Source: Flavobacterium hiemivividum (GTDB lineage Bacteria; Bacteroidota; Bacteroidia; Flavobacteriales; Flavobacteriaceae). Taken from it: a stretch of DNA of 64,000 bases. A program made the translations under genes and the position numbers. Below the pieces are notes generated by a model. The model worked only from the letters and a program-made list of their open reading frames with translations, was not told where the DNA came from and searched no databases. The stretch is taken from the NCBI RefSeq assembly GCF_004349145.1, contig NZ_SMFO01000005.1:124725-188724 (forward strand), read 5' to 3'. Positions 24,008 to 36,045 of the stretch are shown in pieces. The stretch's first letter is position 1. Every line of letters begins with the position of its first letter.

Positions 24008-24865
24008 ATGAAAATAGCCTTACTAACCTGCCAAAAACTTCATAAATTAACGCCACAAGACCAACTTTTAATTCCAGAATTAGCGAGGCACAACATTACT
24101 GCAACCGCTGAAATTTGGGATGATAAAAACATTAATTGGAATGATTTTGATTATTTGATTTTTCGAAATACCTGGGATTATTTCGAAAAAGAAACCGAAT
24201 TCAACCTTTGGCTTGACCAAATAGAAAAATTAGGGATAAAAACACTCAATTCCATTGATGTCATAAAACAAAACAAGCACAAGTTTTATCTGCGTAAAAT
24301 CGAACAGCAGGGAATTAAAATTATCCCTACCGTATTTATAGATAAAACTACTGATTTTAATCTAAAAGAGATTATACCGACACATTGGGAAAAAGCAGTC
24401 ATAAAACCAGCCTTTTCTGCAGGATCTTACCTCACTGAAGTCTTTGTTACTGCCGATATAGACAAAATAAATACCCAATATCAAACTATTGCTTCCGAAA
24501 AGGAATTGCTAGTACAGCAATTTATGCCCGAAATTCAAACTGTAGGCGAAACTTCCTTTATATTCTTTAATAAAAAATTCTCCCATGCGGTAAATAAAAA
24601 ACCAGTTCCAGGTGAATTCAGGATTCAGGTACAATTTGGCGGAATATACCGAGTGATACATCCTGACGCAGAACTAATCGCTAAAGCGCAAAAAGTTGTA
24701 GACAAATTTATAGGAAAATTATTGTACGCCAGAGTAGACGGAATTGTAATAGACAATGAGTTACACCTCATGGAAGTAGAATGCATCGAACCTGATTTGT
24801 ATTTTAATCTAAGCGAAGGTTCCTTAGAACGATTTGTTGATGCCATAGTGGAATTAATAAAGTAA
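24008..24865 (+). CDS. ATP-grasp domain protein
   Basis: A 285-residue protein starting MKIALLTCQKLHKLTPQDQLL; an ATG 51 bases upstream would add a polar extension lacking family resemblance. The N-terminal pre-ATP-grasp part (to about 100) leads into an ATP-grasp fold with KPAFSAGSY, ELLVQQFMPEI and, near the end, YARVDGIVIDNELHLMEVECIEPDLYFNLSEGS, which supplies the Mg-binding acid and Asn residues. It resembles the glutathione-synthetase-like ATP-grasp proteins that ligate a carboxylate to an amine or thiol. Substrates unknown. Confidence 0.82.
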   Translation: MKIALLTCQKLHKLTPQDQLLIPELARHNITATAEIWDDKNINWNDFDYLIFRNTWDYFEKETEFNLWLDQIEKLGIKTLNSIDVIKQNKHKFYLRKIEQQGIKIIPTVFIDKTTDFNLKEIIPTHWEKAVIKPAFSAGSYLTEVFVTADIDKINTQYQTIASEKELLVQQFMPEIQTVGETSFIFFNKKFSHAVNKKPVPGEFRIQVQFGGIYRVIHPDAELIAKAQKVVDKFIGKLLYARVDGIVIDNELHLMEVECIEPDLYFNLSEGSLERFVDAIVELIK

Positions 24866-24917
24866 ATTTGGAGTTCCTTGAAAAAGCAAGAAAATTCACG
24901 AATAAAAAAATAAAGAG

Positions 24918-25487
24918 ATGAAAGTATATACTAAAACTGGTGACAAAGGAACAACCTCACTTTTTGGAGGAACAAGAGTTCCTAAAGACCATATTAGAAT
25001 TGAAAGTTATGGAACTGTAGACGAACTAAATTCTTATATAGGATTAGTTCGTGATCAGGATATGAATGCGCATTACAAAGCAATCCTAGCAGAAATTCAA
25101 GATCGTTTGTTTACCATTGGAGCAATTCTAGCTACGCCACAAGAAAAAGAAGTGTTAAAAAGCGGAGAACTTCGCTTGAAAAATTTGGGGATTGTAGAAA
25201 CTGACATCGAATTATTAGAAAATGAAATTGACAACATGGAGAGTGAACTCCCTCAAATGACGCATTTTGTCTTACCAGGCGGACACACAACTGTGTCATA
25301 TTGTCATATAGCGAGATGCGTGTGCCGCCGCGCAGAGCGCCTTGCTGTTCATCTAAGCCATAATGAACCAGTCGCTGAAATAGCAATTAAATACCTAAAC
25401 CGACTTTCTGACTATCTTTTTGTATTGGCACGAAAGTTGTCTCATGACTTGAACGCGGAGGAAGTTAAATGGATTCCGAGGAAGTAG
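24918..25487 (+). CDS. Cob(I)alamin adenosyltransferase, PduO type
   Basis: A 189-residue enzyme that moves the adenosyl group of ATP to cob(I)alamin to make adenosylcobalamin. It has the ATP-binding start KVYTKTGDKGTTSLFGGTRV, the segment ESYGTVDELNSYIGL, FVLPGG and the family signature RCVCRRAERLAV. Fifty-two bases separate it from the ATP-grasp gene, so co-transcription is possible. No cobalamin riboswitch is visible upstream. Confidence 0.95.
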   Translation: MKVYTKTGDKGTTSLFGGTRVPKDHIRIESYGTVDELNSYIGLVRDQDMNAHYKAILAEIQDRLFTIGAILATPQEKEVLKSGELRLKNLGIVETDIELLENEIDNMESELPQMTHFVLPGGHTTVSYCHIARCVCRRAERLAVHLSHNEPVAEIAIKYLNRLSDYLFVLARKLSHDLNAEEVKWIPRK

Positions 25488-25500
25488 TAATCAGTAAGAA

Positions 25501-25582
25501 AGTATTCAGACCGCAGTTAAAAAATCTGATATATGATACGTTTTCAGCATTAACTGAACACTAAAAACTGACAACTGAATAC
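25501..25582. repeat. Inverted repeat AGTATTCAG / CTGAATACT
   Basis: Perfect 9-base arms at 25501-25509 and 25574-25582, with ACTGAACACTAAAAACTGACAA strings between them. It belongs with the ACTGA/AGTATTC-rich intergenic strings common in Flavobacteria and may act as a terminator for the adenosyltransferase gene. Confidence 0.5.
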
Positions 25583-25630
25583 TAAAAGCAAAACGTTCTT
25601 AACTTTTTTTAAAAATAAATAGAATTTTAC

Positions 25631-25660
25631 TTGTCTTTTTCAGTAAAATTTTTATTTTTG
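25631..25660 (+). promoter_or_regulatory. Bacteroidota-type promoter of the DUF2795 gene
   Basis: TTG (25631-25633) and TATTTTTG (25653-25660) are 19 bases apart, followed by GCAC and the ATG 22 bases later. One of the best promoter matches in the window. Confidence 0.65.
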
Positions 25661-25682
25661 CACAAAACTAAATCGACAAAAA

Positions 25683-25904
25683 ATGTATTGGACATTAGAA
25701 CTAGCATCTTATTTAAGTGATGCACCGTGGCCTGCTAACAAAGACGAACTTATTGATTACGCTATACGTGCAGGAGCTCCGTTAGAAGTGGTAGAAAACC
25801 TACAGTCTATTGAAGACGAAGGTGAGATATATGAGTCGATGGAAGAAATTTGGCCGGATTACCCTACAGACGAAGATTATCTTTGGAACGAGGATGAATA
25901 TTAG
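25683..25904 (+). CDS. DUF2795 family protein
   Basis: A 73-residue acidic protein beginning MYWTLELASYLSDAPWPANKDELIDYAIRAGAP and continuing VVENLQSIEDEGEIYESMEEIWPDYP. This is the flavobacterial DUF2795 type, a small helical protein of unknown function. It has its own strong promoter and a terminator-like hairpin before secA. Confidence 0.88.
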   Translation: MYWTLELASYLSDAPWPANKDELIDYAIRAGAPLEVVENLQSIEDEGEIYESMEEIWPDYPTDEDYLWNEDEY

Positions 25905-25915
25905 AAAATAATCAA

Positions 25916-25944
25916 GGAAAAAGTCTCAGAAGAGGCTTTTTTTT
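25916..25944 (+). terminator. Weak terminator between DUF2795 and secA
   Basis: AAAAGTCTC pairs with GAGGCTTTT (one G-U pair) around AGAA, followed by nine T residues. Read-through into secA is plausible. Confidence 0.55.
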
Positions 25945-25989
25945 TGGTTAAATTTACATTTTAAAATAAACTAGAAATACAAATATATT

Positions 25990-28900
25990 ATGAGTTTCAT
26001 AAATAGCATCATCAAAGCCTTTGTTGGAGACAAATCTGACAAAGATGTTAAAGCTTTGCAACCTTATCTTGACAAAATCAAGACTTTTGAAATCAGTCTT
26101 ATCGCCCTAACACATGACGAATTAAGAGATCGCACCTACTACTTTAAAGATAAAATTAAACAGAACCGTGCTGGAATCGATGCTAAAATAGCAACGCTTA
26201 AAACTGATGTTGAAGGTGTTGATGACATTGACAAAAGAGAAGACATCTATCTTGAAATCGATGCTTTAGAAAAAGAGGCATATGAAGTATCTGAAAAAAC
26301 TTTATTAGACATTCTTCCTGAGGCCTTTGCAGTTGTAAAGGAAACAGCAAGACGTTTCAAAGACAACTCAGAAATTTCTGTTACAGCAACGGCAATGGAC
26401 AGAGAATTCTCTGGAACAAAAGCTTATGTTAGCCTTAACGGAGATCAAGCAGTTTGGCAAAATAAATGGAATGCTGCCGGAAAAGAAATTACCTGGGACA
26501 TGATTCACTATGATGTTCAATTAATTGGTGGTATGGTACTTCACGAAGGAAAAGTGGCAGAGATGCAAACGGGTGAAGGAAAAACATTAGTAGCAACTTT
26601 ACCAATATACTTGAATGCTTTGACTGGAAACGGAGTGCATTTAGTAACTGTGAATGACTATTTAGCAAAACGTGATAGCACCTGGAAAGCGCCTTTATTC
26701 GAATTTCACGGTATGACTGTTGACTGTATTGACAATCACCAACCAAGCTCTGAAGGAAGAAAAAAAGCATACAACGCTGATGTAACTTACGGAACAAACA
26801 ACGAATTTGGTTTTGATTATCTAAGAGATAACATGACGCATTCGCCAGATGATTTAGTACAAAGAAAACACAATTATGCTATTGTCGATGAGGTCGATTC
26901 TGTATTGATTGATGACGCAAGAACCCCTTTGATTATATCAGGTCCAGTACCACAAGGAGATCGTCATGAATTCAACGAATTAAAACCAAAAATTGAAAAC
27001 TTAGTTAGTTTACAGCGTCAAATAGCAAACGGTTTTTTATCTGAAGCAAAAAAATTACTGAAAGAAGGAAAAACTAAAGAAGGTGGTTTTTTACTTTTAA
27101 GAGCTTATAGAAGTTTACCTAAAAACAAAGCTTTAATTAAGTTTTTAAGTGAAGAAGGAATGCGTCAATTGCTTCAAAAAACCGAAAATAGCTACATGCA
27201 AGACAACAATCGCGAAATGCATAAGATTGATGAAGCCTTGTATTTTGTAATTGAAGAAAAGAACAATCAAGTTGAATTAACTGATAACGGAATTAAATTC
27301 CTTTCAGGAGATACTGACCCAGACTTTTTCGTTCTTCCAGATATTGGAACTGAAATTGCTGCTATCGAAAAGAAAAATTTAGAAAAGGATGCTGAAGCAG
27401 AAGAAAAAGAAAAATTATTCCAAGATTTCGGAATAAAAAGCGAGCGTATTCACACCTTGACTCAACTTTTGAAAGCCTATAGCCTTTTCGAAAAAGATGT
27501 AGAATATGTGATCATGGACAATAAAATCATGATTGTCGATGAACAAACAGGACGTATCATGGATGGACGTCGTTATTCTGATGGATTACACCAAGCAATC
27601 GAAGCCAAAGAGAATGTAAAAATCGAGGCTGCAACTCAAACTTTTGCTACTGTTACTTTACAGAATTACTTTAGAATGTACAACAAACTTGCTGGTATGA
27701 CAGGTACTGCCGTTACTGAAGCAGGTGAATTATGGACAATATACAAATTGGATGTAGTAGAAATTCCTACTAACAGACCAATGGCAAGACAAGACAAAGA
27801 GGATTTTATCTATAAAACAACTCGTGAGAAATTCAACGCAGTTATTGAAGATGTAACTCAATTATCAAATGCAGGAAGACCTGTACTTATTGGTACTACT
27901 TCTGTTGAGATCTCTGAATTATTAAGCCGTATGCTTAAAATGAGAGGTGTTACTCATAATGTCTTGAATGCAAAAATGCACAAACAAGAAGCGCAAATCG
28001 TAGAAGAAGCAGGTAAAGCAGGAGTGGTTACTATTGCAACTAATATGGCTGGTCGTGGAACGGATATTAAATTATCAGCTGAAGTTAAAGCAGCTGGTGG
28101 ACTTGCAATTGTAGGTACAGAGCGTCACGATTCACGTCGTGTGGACAGACAGTTAAGAGGTCGTGCTGGACGTCAAGGAGATCCAGGAAGTTCACAATTT
28201 TATGTGTCTCTTGAAGATAACTTGATGCGTTTATTTGGTTCTGAAAAAGTAGCCAAAGTAATGGACAGAATGGGGCTTGAAGAAGGTGAAGTGATTCAAC
28301 ATTCTATGATGACCAAATCTATCGAGCGCGCACAGAAAAAAGTGGAAGAAAACAACTTTGGTGTTCGTAAGCGTTTGTTAGAATATGATGATGTTATGAA
28401 TGCACAACGTGAAGTAGTCTACAAACGTCGTCGTCATGCTTTATTTGGAGAACGATTAAAACTGGATATTGCTAACATGTTGTACGATACTTGTGAGTTA
28501 ATTATCCAAAGCGCAAAAGCAGAAAATAATTTCAAAAACTTTGAATTTGATCTTATTCGTTACTTCTCTATTACATCTCCAGTTAGTGAGGCTGATTTCT
28601 CAAGACTAACTGAAATTGAACTAACAGGGAAAGTATATAAAGAAGCTTTAAAATACTATCAAGAGAAAACAGAGCGTAGCGCCAGAGAAGCTTTTCCTAT
28701 TATCAAGAATGTATACGAAGATAAAAATAGCCAATTTGAACGCATTGTAGTGCCATTTACTGACGGTGTAAAATCATTGAACGTGGTTACTGATCTGAAA
28801 AAAGCTTATGATACTGAAGGAAAACAATTAATTGCCGATTTCGAGAAAAACATCACTCTATCTATTGTTGATGAAGCATGGAAAAAGCATTTACGTAAAA

Positions 28901-29334
28901 TGGACGAATTGAAACAATCAGTTCAACTTGCCGTTCACGAACAAAAAGACCCTTTACTTATCTATAAATTTGAAGCTTTTAACTTATTCAACGCTATGTT
29001 GAACGGTGTAAATAAAGAAGTGATTTCATTCTTATTCAAAGGTGATTTACCACAACAAAGTGCTCCAGAAATTCAGGAAGCTAGAGAAGTAGTACGTCCG
29101 AAAGAGAATTTACAATTAAGTAAAGACGCAATTCCAAATAGTGAAAGTGCAAATCGTGAAGCTGGAGAAACGCAACAACGACAAGTTACTGAAACTATAG
29201 TGAGAGATATGCCAAAAATTAACCGTAATGATACTGTTACGATTCAAAATGTGGCTAACGGTCAAACTCAAGAAATGAAATTTAAAAAAGCCGAAAGCTT
29301 AATCGCTACTGGCCAATGGGTTGTTGTAAAATAA
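25990..29334 (+). CDS. secA: Preprotein translocase ATPase SecA
   Basis: A 1114-residue SecA, the motor that pushes unfolded preproteins through SecYEG. Walker A is MQTGEGKT near residue 190, the DEVDSVLIDDARTPLIISG block and TNMAGRGTDIKL with VGTERHDSRRVDRQLRGRAGRQGDPG complete the helicase motor. It is longer than the E. coli protein (901 residues) because of an insertion after the DEVD motif (about 325-445), usual for Bacteroidota. The C terminus lacks the zinc-binding CxC...CH tail; instead it ends with SLIATGQWVVVK. Followed by a strong terminator. Confidence 0.98.
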   Translation: MSFINSIIKAFVGDKSDKDVKALQPYLDKIKTFEISLIALTHDELRDRTYYFKDKIKQNRAGIDAKIATLKTDVEGVDDIDKREDIYLEIDALEKEAYEVSEKTLLDILPEAFAVVKETARRFKDNSEISVTATAMDREFSGTKAYVSLNGDQAVWQNKWNAAGKEITWDMIHYDVQLIGGMVLHEGKVAEMQTGEGKTLVATLPIYLNALTGNGVHLVTVNDYLAKRDSTWKAPLFEFHGMTVDCIDNHQPSSEGRKKAYNADVTYGTNNEFGFDYLRDNMTHSPDDLVQRKHNYAIVDEVDSVLIDDARTPLIISGPVPQGDRHEFNELKPKIENLVSLQRQIANGFLSEAKKLLKEGKTKEGGFLLLRAYRSLPKNKALIKFLSEEGMRQLLQKTENSYMQDNNREMHKIDEALYFVIEEKNNQVELTDNGIKFLSGDTDPDFFVLPDIGTEIAAIEKKNLEKDAEAEEKEKLFQDFGIKSERIHTLTQLLKAYSLFEKDVEYVIMDNKIMIVDEQTGRIMDGRRYSDGLHQAIEAKENVKIEAATQTFATVTLQNYFRMYNKLAGMTGTAVTEAGELWTIYKLDVVEIPTNRPMARQDKEDFIYKTTREKFNAVIEDVTQLSNAGRPVLIGTTSVEISELLSRMLKMRGVTHNVLNAKMHKQEAQIVEEAGKAGVVTIATNMAGRGTDIKLSAEVKAAGGLAIVGTERHDSRRVDRQLRGRAGRQGDPGSSQFYVSLEDNLMRLFGSEKVAKVMDRMGLEEGEVIQHSMMTKSIERAQKKVEENNFGVRKRLLEYDDVMNAQREVVYKRRRHALFGERLKLDIANMLYDTCELIIQSAKAENNFKNFEFDLIRYFSITSPVSEADFSRLTEIELTGKVYKEALKYYQEKTERSAREAFPIIKNVYEDKNSQFERIVVPFTDGVKSLNVVTDLKKAYDTEGKQLIADFEKNITLSIVDEAWKKHLRKMDELKQSVQLAVHEQKDPLLIYKFEAFNLFNAMLNGVNKEVISFLFKGDLPQQSAPEIQEAREVVRPKENLQLSKDAIPNSESANREAGETQQRQVTETIVRDMPKINRNDTVTIQNVANGQTQEMKFKKAESLIATGQWVVVK

Positions 29335-29388
29335 TAACTCCTTTTAAATTACTATTTTCAGGACTTGAAAAATAGCTGTAAATAATAC

Positions 29389-29425
29389 AATCCCCAATTA
29401 CGTAATGTAGTTGGGGATTTTTTTA
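29389..29425 (+). terminator. Terminator of secA
   Basis: AATCCCCAATTAC pairs with GTAGTTGGGGATT, then seven T residues. The stem is almost the same as that of the katG terminator 3.3 kb downstream. Confidence 0.85.
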
Positions 29426-29454
29426 TATTTGGAACAATCTTAAAATTATATCAA

Positions 29455-29973
29455 TTGGCTTGGACAAATTCTACTACAATTCATAATGATTTACTTATCG
29501 CCAAAGAACAAGTTTATGATAAATGTGGTTTTGAATGTTCGCTACCGCAAAAGGAAAAAGAAAGTGCAGAATATACAGCTTGTTCTTTTAATCTGAATGG
29601 TCAATCTGTACTATTTCGTACTGCTAAAACCACCCCTACTAAAACAGGGCAATTTGTTACACTTTGGAAAAGAATTGGGAAAGGCCCTATTCAACCCTTT
29701 GACGACGCAGATCCAATTGATTTTGTAATTATTAATACCAGAAAAGGCGATAGTCTTGGCCAATTTATTTTTCCAAAAACAGTACTTTGTGAGCATGGTA
29801 TTTTTTCTACTAGCAAAAAAGAAGGCAAACGGGCAATTCGTGTTTATCCTCCTTGGGACTTAGCAACCAATAAACAAGCGCAGAAAACCCAAAAATGGCA
29901 GTTGGATTATTTCCTAGAAATCCCGTCTGATAGTGCAATCGATATAGAACGTGCAAAATTACTTTTATCTTAA
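29455..29973 (+). CDS. MepB family protein
   Basis: A 172-residue MepB-like protein. Family segments are KTTPTKTGQFVTLWKR, DPIDFVIIN, GQFIFPKTVLCEHGIFS and KRAIRVYPPWD. It starts at a TTG codon (29455) since no in-frame ATG is near and conserved sequence begins soon after. In Staphylococcus mepB lies in an efflux operon, but its function is not known. Here it stands alone between the secA terminator and the katG leader. Confidence 0.85.
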   Translation: MAWTNSTTIHNDLLIAKEQVYDKCGFECSLPQKEKESAEYTACSFNLNGQSVLFRTAKTTPTKTGQFVTLWKRIGKGPIQPFDDADPIDFVIINTRKGDSLGQFIFPKTVLCEHGIFSTSKKEGKRAIRVYPPWDLATNKQAQKTQKWQLDYFLEIPSDSAIDIERAKLLLS

Positions 29974-32680
<2,707 letters not shown>

Positions 32681-32717
32681 TATTCTCCAACTTATTAGAC
32701 AGAATAATATAATATTC

Positions 32718-32758
32718 AAAATCCCCAATTACAGTTTGTAATTGGGGATTTTTTTTGG
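32718..32758 (+). terminator. Terminator of katG
   Basis: AAAATCCCCAATTAC pairs with GTAATTGGGGATTTT, followed by a T run. Nearly the same stem as the secA terminator. Confidence 0.85.
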
Positions 32759-32842
32759 TTAAAAATAACAGCTTGAGTGTTTTTTTCATAAGGTGTAACC
32801 CAGGAAAAATGTATCATGAACCATTATATAATTTAATTAAAG

Positions 32843-32999
32843 TGCCTAATCCAGCTATCCGCTATAGCCCTCCTTCAAAATGCTTTTTTTACTAGCTCAT
32901 TACAGGAGCTTCCTTCGGTCGCTCCGCAACTCCCGTAAAAAATAGCCTTTTTTAAGTAGGGGCTGCCGCTTCTATCTGGGGCAACAATCGGACTAAGGA
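32843..32999 (-). repeat. Dispersed Flavobacterium-type repeat, copy A
   Basis: Read on the minus strand it starts GCCCCAGATAGAAGCGGCAG, has a short inverted repeat in the middle (GCGGAGCGACCGAAGGAAGC) and ends GCTATAGCGGATAGCTGGAT. Elements with this frame (GCCC-GATAGAAGCGGCA ... ATAGCGGATAGC-GGATTA) are, to my recollection, repeated many times in Flavobacterium genomes. It is richer in G+C than its surroundings. It sits between katG and the SpoU gene and holds no open frame. Confidence 0.6.
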
Positions 33000-33012
33000 A
33001 AAATGTACACCA

Positions 33013-33675
33013 CTATCCAGGATTATCCGTAAAATACCGCTCCTCTATTCGTTTGATATCTTTAATGGAATTCTTTGCCCAGGCTAATCTTTTTACAAGG
33101 ATTTCCTCTTCGGATAAGTGCCAGTCAATATCTGATTTTCGCAGTCGATTTGTCAAATTTTGAATGATAATAGCAGCCGAAACAGAGATGTTTAAACTCT
33201 CGGTAAAACCCACCATTGGAATTTTCAGGAAACCATCGGCACGTTTCAAAATCTCTTCTGATAGTCCATCTCTTTCCGTTCCGAAAAATAAAGCGCTTGG
33301 TTTTGAAATGTCAAAATCTTCTAATAAACAATCATTATCATGGGGAGTAGTCGCAATGATTTGGTAGCCTTTGTTTTTCAAAGTGTCCACGCAATCAGTA
33401 ATACTGTCAAAGGTGTTTATATCGACCCATTTCTGGGCACCCATTGCAATTTCCTTGTCGATACTTTTCCCATAACGTTGTTCAATAACATTCAGCTCCT
33501 GAATTCCAAAAACCTCACAACTACGCATAACCGCACTAGTATTGTGCATCTGGAAAATATCTTCAACAGCAATAGTAAAATGTTTTGTTCTGTTTTCTAA
33601 AACTTTTAGAAATTTTTCTTTACGGTTATCGGTTAAAATGTTTTCAAGGAAATTTAAGTAGTCGATATCAATCAT
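33013..33675 (-). CDS. RNA methyltransferase, TrmH/SpoU family
   Basis: A 220-residue SPOUT-fold methylase. Motif 1 is in FTIAVEDIFQMHNTSAVMRSCE (TrmH pattern with N and R), motif 2 is ALFFGTERDGLSEEI and motif 3 IPMVGFTESLNISVSAAIII. These form the knotted SAM site of 2'-O-ribose methylases. Similarity to TrmH, which modifies Gm18 of tRNAs, is the strongest, but rRNA substrates cannot be excluded. A TATTTTTG box lies about 25 bases upstream. Confidence 0.92.
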   Translation of the reverse strand: MIDIDYLNFLENILTDNRKEKFLKVLENRTKHFTIAVEDIFQMHNTSAVMRSCEVFGIQELNVIEQRYGKSIDKEIAMGAQKWVDINTFDSITDCVDTLKNKGYQIIATTPHDNDCLLEDFDISKPSALFFGTERDGLSEEILKRADGFLKIPMVGFTESLNISVSAAIIIQNLTNRLRKSDIDWHLSEEEILVKRLAWAKNSIKDIKRIEERYFTDNPG

Positions 33676-33699
33676 TATGAATTATTCTTTTTTTTTTTG

Positions 33700-33707
33700 C
33701 AAAAATA
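33700..33707 (-). promoter_or_regulatory. Candidate -7 box of the SpoU gene
   Basis: TATTTTTG on the minus strand, matching TAnnTTTG, 25 bases ahead of the ATG. No TTG at the -33 distance. Confidence 0.4.
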
Positions 33708-33794
33708 TGATAATTCATTAAGGTTTCTTAATATATCGCTGTGCTTCTTACTACTAAAACGATATTAAAATGATTTTTTTTACTGCCTATTTTC

Positions 33795-35801
33795 TTAATT
33801 TGCAGCAAAGATCTTAAATCCCCATTTGTTAATTATATTTACTAAAACTCTCCTATTGTACGGTTTAGTAATATAATCATCCATTCCCGCATCTATTGCT
33901 TTTTGTGAATCGTCACCTAATGCAAACGCTGACACACCAATAATTACGATAGAAGATAATTTACTGTTATTTCGTATCCATTTCGTGGTGTCGATTCCGT
34001 TCAATTCAGGCATTTGTATATCCATAAAAACAATATCGCAATGATTTTTTTGCAACTCAGCGATTAGTTCATTCCCATTATACACTTTTTTGAATTCCAA
34101 AAACTGTCCTCTCAACATTTTCTCTAATACCTTCTGATTGATTTCTACATCATCAGCTGACACAATTCTTAAATTCCTTTCTACTTCAATATTTTCAGCT
34201 TTAATGATTTCATCAATTTTAGGAACTGATGTATCTTCAAAAGGCAATAAAATGCTAACCGTAGTTCCTTCACCTACAGCTGATTTGTAATGCACCTCTC
34301 CCCCCATTAAATCCACCAGTTTTTTTACTATGGGTAAACCCAATCCTGTGCCACCATACTTTTTAGTTAGAAAATGCTCGCCTTGATCAAAGGGATTATA
34401 TAAATTTTTTTGTTTAATTTCACAAATTCCAATTCCAGTATCCTCCACTACTAACTCTAATATACCACCCTCAAGCTCTTTTACCGATAGTTTAACAAAT
34501 CCATTATGAGTGAATTTCACTGCGTTTGAAAGCACATTGTTTAAAATGTGTAAAATCGAATTTTCGCATAGCAATACATGCTTTTTCAAATTATTATCAA
34601 ATTCAAAAACAAATTTGACCTGTTTCGCTTTTGCTTGCTCTTCAAATAGTCTAGAGGATTTTTTGACCACATTATATAAATCAACTACATCTTTTTGAAT
34701 TGAATAAGAACCGGACTCGATCTTAGAGAGATGCAGGATATCATTAATTATATTTAATAAATTATTAGAAGCTGTATTGATAATGTCCAGATATTCTTTT
34801 TTTTCAGCGTCTGTTTCTATTTCAGACAAAATCTCGATAAAGCCGAGAATTCCATTCATAGGAGTCCGAATTTCATGACTCATATTTGCCAAGAAATCTG
34901 ATTTTGCCTTATTTGCTAGTTCGGCAATATCAGTAGCCTTAGACAACTCTTTTTTATTTTTTTCTAATAATTCATTATCCTTTCGCAATCTTTTATTGTA
35001 TTTTTCAATTAAGGCTTTATTAGCAAATGTTTTCTTCATTAAAACGATTAGAATGTAAAATAGCACTAACATTGTAATTGTAACAAAAACAAAAATTAAG
35101 ACCAAGATAAATTTCTCTCGATTTACAGCTACCTCAATATCTTTTTTTGTTCTGACATCGATCATTTCAAAAAAATCATTGATTGGCCCCGCGATTTCCG
35201 CCTTTTCCTTATGAAATTGCTGTCCAAAAACTAATTCTGTAGCTAGCTCTTTATTGGGCTTAGCTATAATTGTATAGTCGCCAGCTGCATCTTTATACAG
35301 TCCTTTTACAGCATTCATGGCCCTTTCTTCGGTAAGAACCAGATTGTCTGAATTTAATTTTGCTTCCTTTAATTTTACAAGCTCTTCAGTTGTGAAACCC
35401 AAATCCCTTATTTTAGCTGCTAAAGACTGTGTTTTTAAATTTGCATCCCCCGTTTTATTTTGGGTCATAACTACATCCCAATACACTCTATTATAATTTT
35501 CAGGAAAAGGCAAATTACCGTTTTGTATATTCAAAACCTCCCAAAACATCTTTTCATATCTCTCATCTTCGGTGATAATATACAATCTACTAAACCGTGT
35601 TAAGTCGTCGGAACTTTGTCTTAATAAATCGGCTACAAGGTAGGATTCATGTCGGTTTTCTTGCTTTTTTGTAATTGCATTAAAGTTAGTATACATTAAA
35701 TAAGACAAGAAAACTACAACACTCAACAAGCCAAGAAAAAAGAAACACACCAACTTATACGTTAGTCCGTTTGCGTTAAATTCAACGAATTTATTTTTCA
35801 T
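33795..35801 (-). CDS. Hybrid sensor histidine kinase with C-terminal receiver
   Basis: A 668-residue membrane sensor. A first transmembrane helix (FFFLGLLSVVVFLSYL, about 16-33) and a second (FILVLIFVFVTITMLVLFYILIV, about 225-247) enclose a periplasmic sensor of about 190 residues. A coiled coil leads to HisKA with FLANMSHEIRTPMNGIL, HATPase_c with NNVLSNAVKFT and VEDTGIGI, then a receiver with the phospho-accepting Asp in VFMDIQMPELNG. No HPt or output domain is fused, so phosphate must leave through a separate HPt protein. The ligand is unknown, and neighbours give no hint. Confidence 0.94.
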   Translation of the reverse strand: MKNKFVEFNANGLTYKLVCFFFLGLLSVVVFLSYLMYTNFNAITKKQENRHESYLVADLLRQSSDDLTRFSRLYIITEDERYEKMFWEVLNIQNGNLPFPENYNRVYWDVVMTQNKTGDANLKTQSLAAKIRDLGFTTEELVKLKEAKLNSDNLVLTEERAMNAVKGLYKDAAGDYTIIAKPNKELATELVFGQQFHKEKAEIAGPINDFFEMIDVRTKKDIEVAVNREKFILVLIFVFVTITMLVLFYILIVLMKKTFANKALIEKYNKRLRKDNELLEKNKKELSKATDIAELANKAKSDFLANMSHEIRTPMNGILGFIEILSEIETDAEKKEYLDIINTASNNLLNIINDILHLSKIESGSYSIQKDVVDLYNVVKKSSRLFEEQAKAKQVKFVFEFDNNLKKHVLLCENSILHILNNVLSNAVKFTHNGFVKLSVKELEGGILELVVEDTGIGICEIKQKNLYNPFDQGEHFLTKKYGGTGLGLPIVKKLVDLMGGEVHYKSAVGEGTTVSILLPFEDTSVPKIDEIIKAENIEVERNLRIVSADDVEINQKVLEKMLRGQFLEFKKVYNGNELIAELQKNHCDIVFMDIQMPELNGIDTTKWIRNNSKLSSIVIIGVSAFALGDDSQKAIDAGMDDYITKPYNRRVLVNIINKWGFKIFAAN

Positions 35802-36019
35802 AACAATAGTTGCTTTTTTACTGAGATTAAAAAAATGACATCGTGGTATTTTTTATAACTTATACTCTTACAATAACTTATAGACTATTAAAAGTACTAA
35901 ATTAAACGCTACAACTAATATTATTTTACTATTTCTAATAATTTCTTGTGTAAAACTCGTCTATGCCTTAAATTATTAAATCAATAGTGAACACAAAAAA
36001 TCATTAATTTAGCAGTAAT

Positions 36020-36040
36020 CTGCGATTTTTAATATCGCAG
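36020..36040 (+). promoter_or_regulatory. Hairpin directly before the sirtuin start
   Basis: CTGCGAT pairs with ATCGCAG around a 7-base A/T loop and ends 5 bases before the first ATG (36046). It could limit translation from that ATG or favour the second ATG at 36064. Confidence 0.4.
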
Positions 36041-36045
36041 TATCA

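Noticed and set aside
24866..24917. Cobalamin riboswitch before the adenosyltransferase gene
   Set aside because: The gap is only 52 bases and lacks the B12 box and any large structure.
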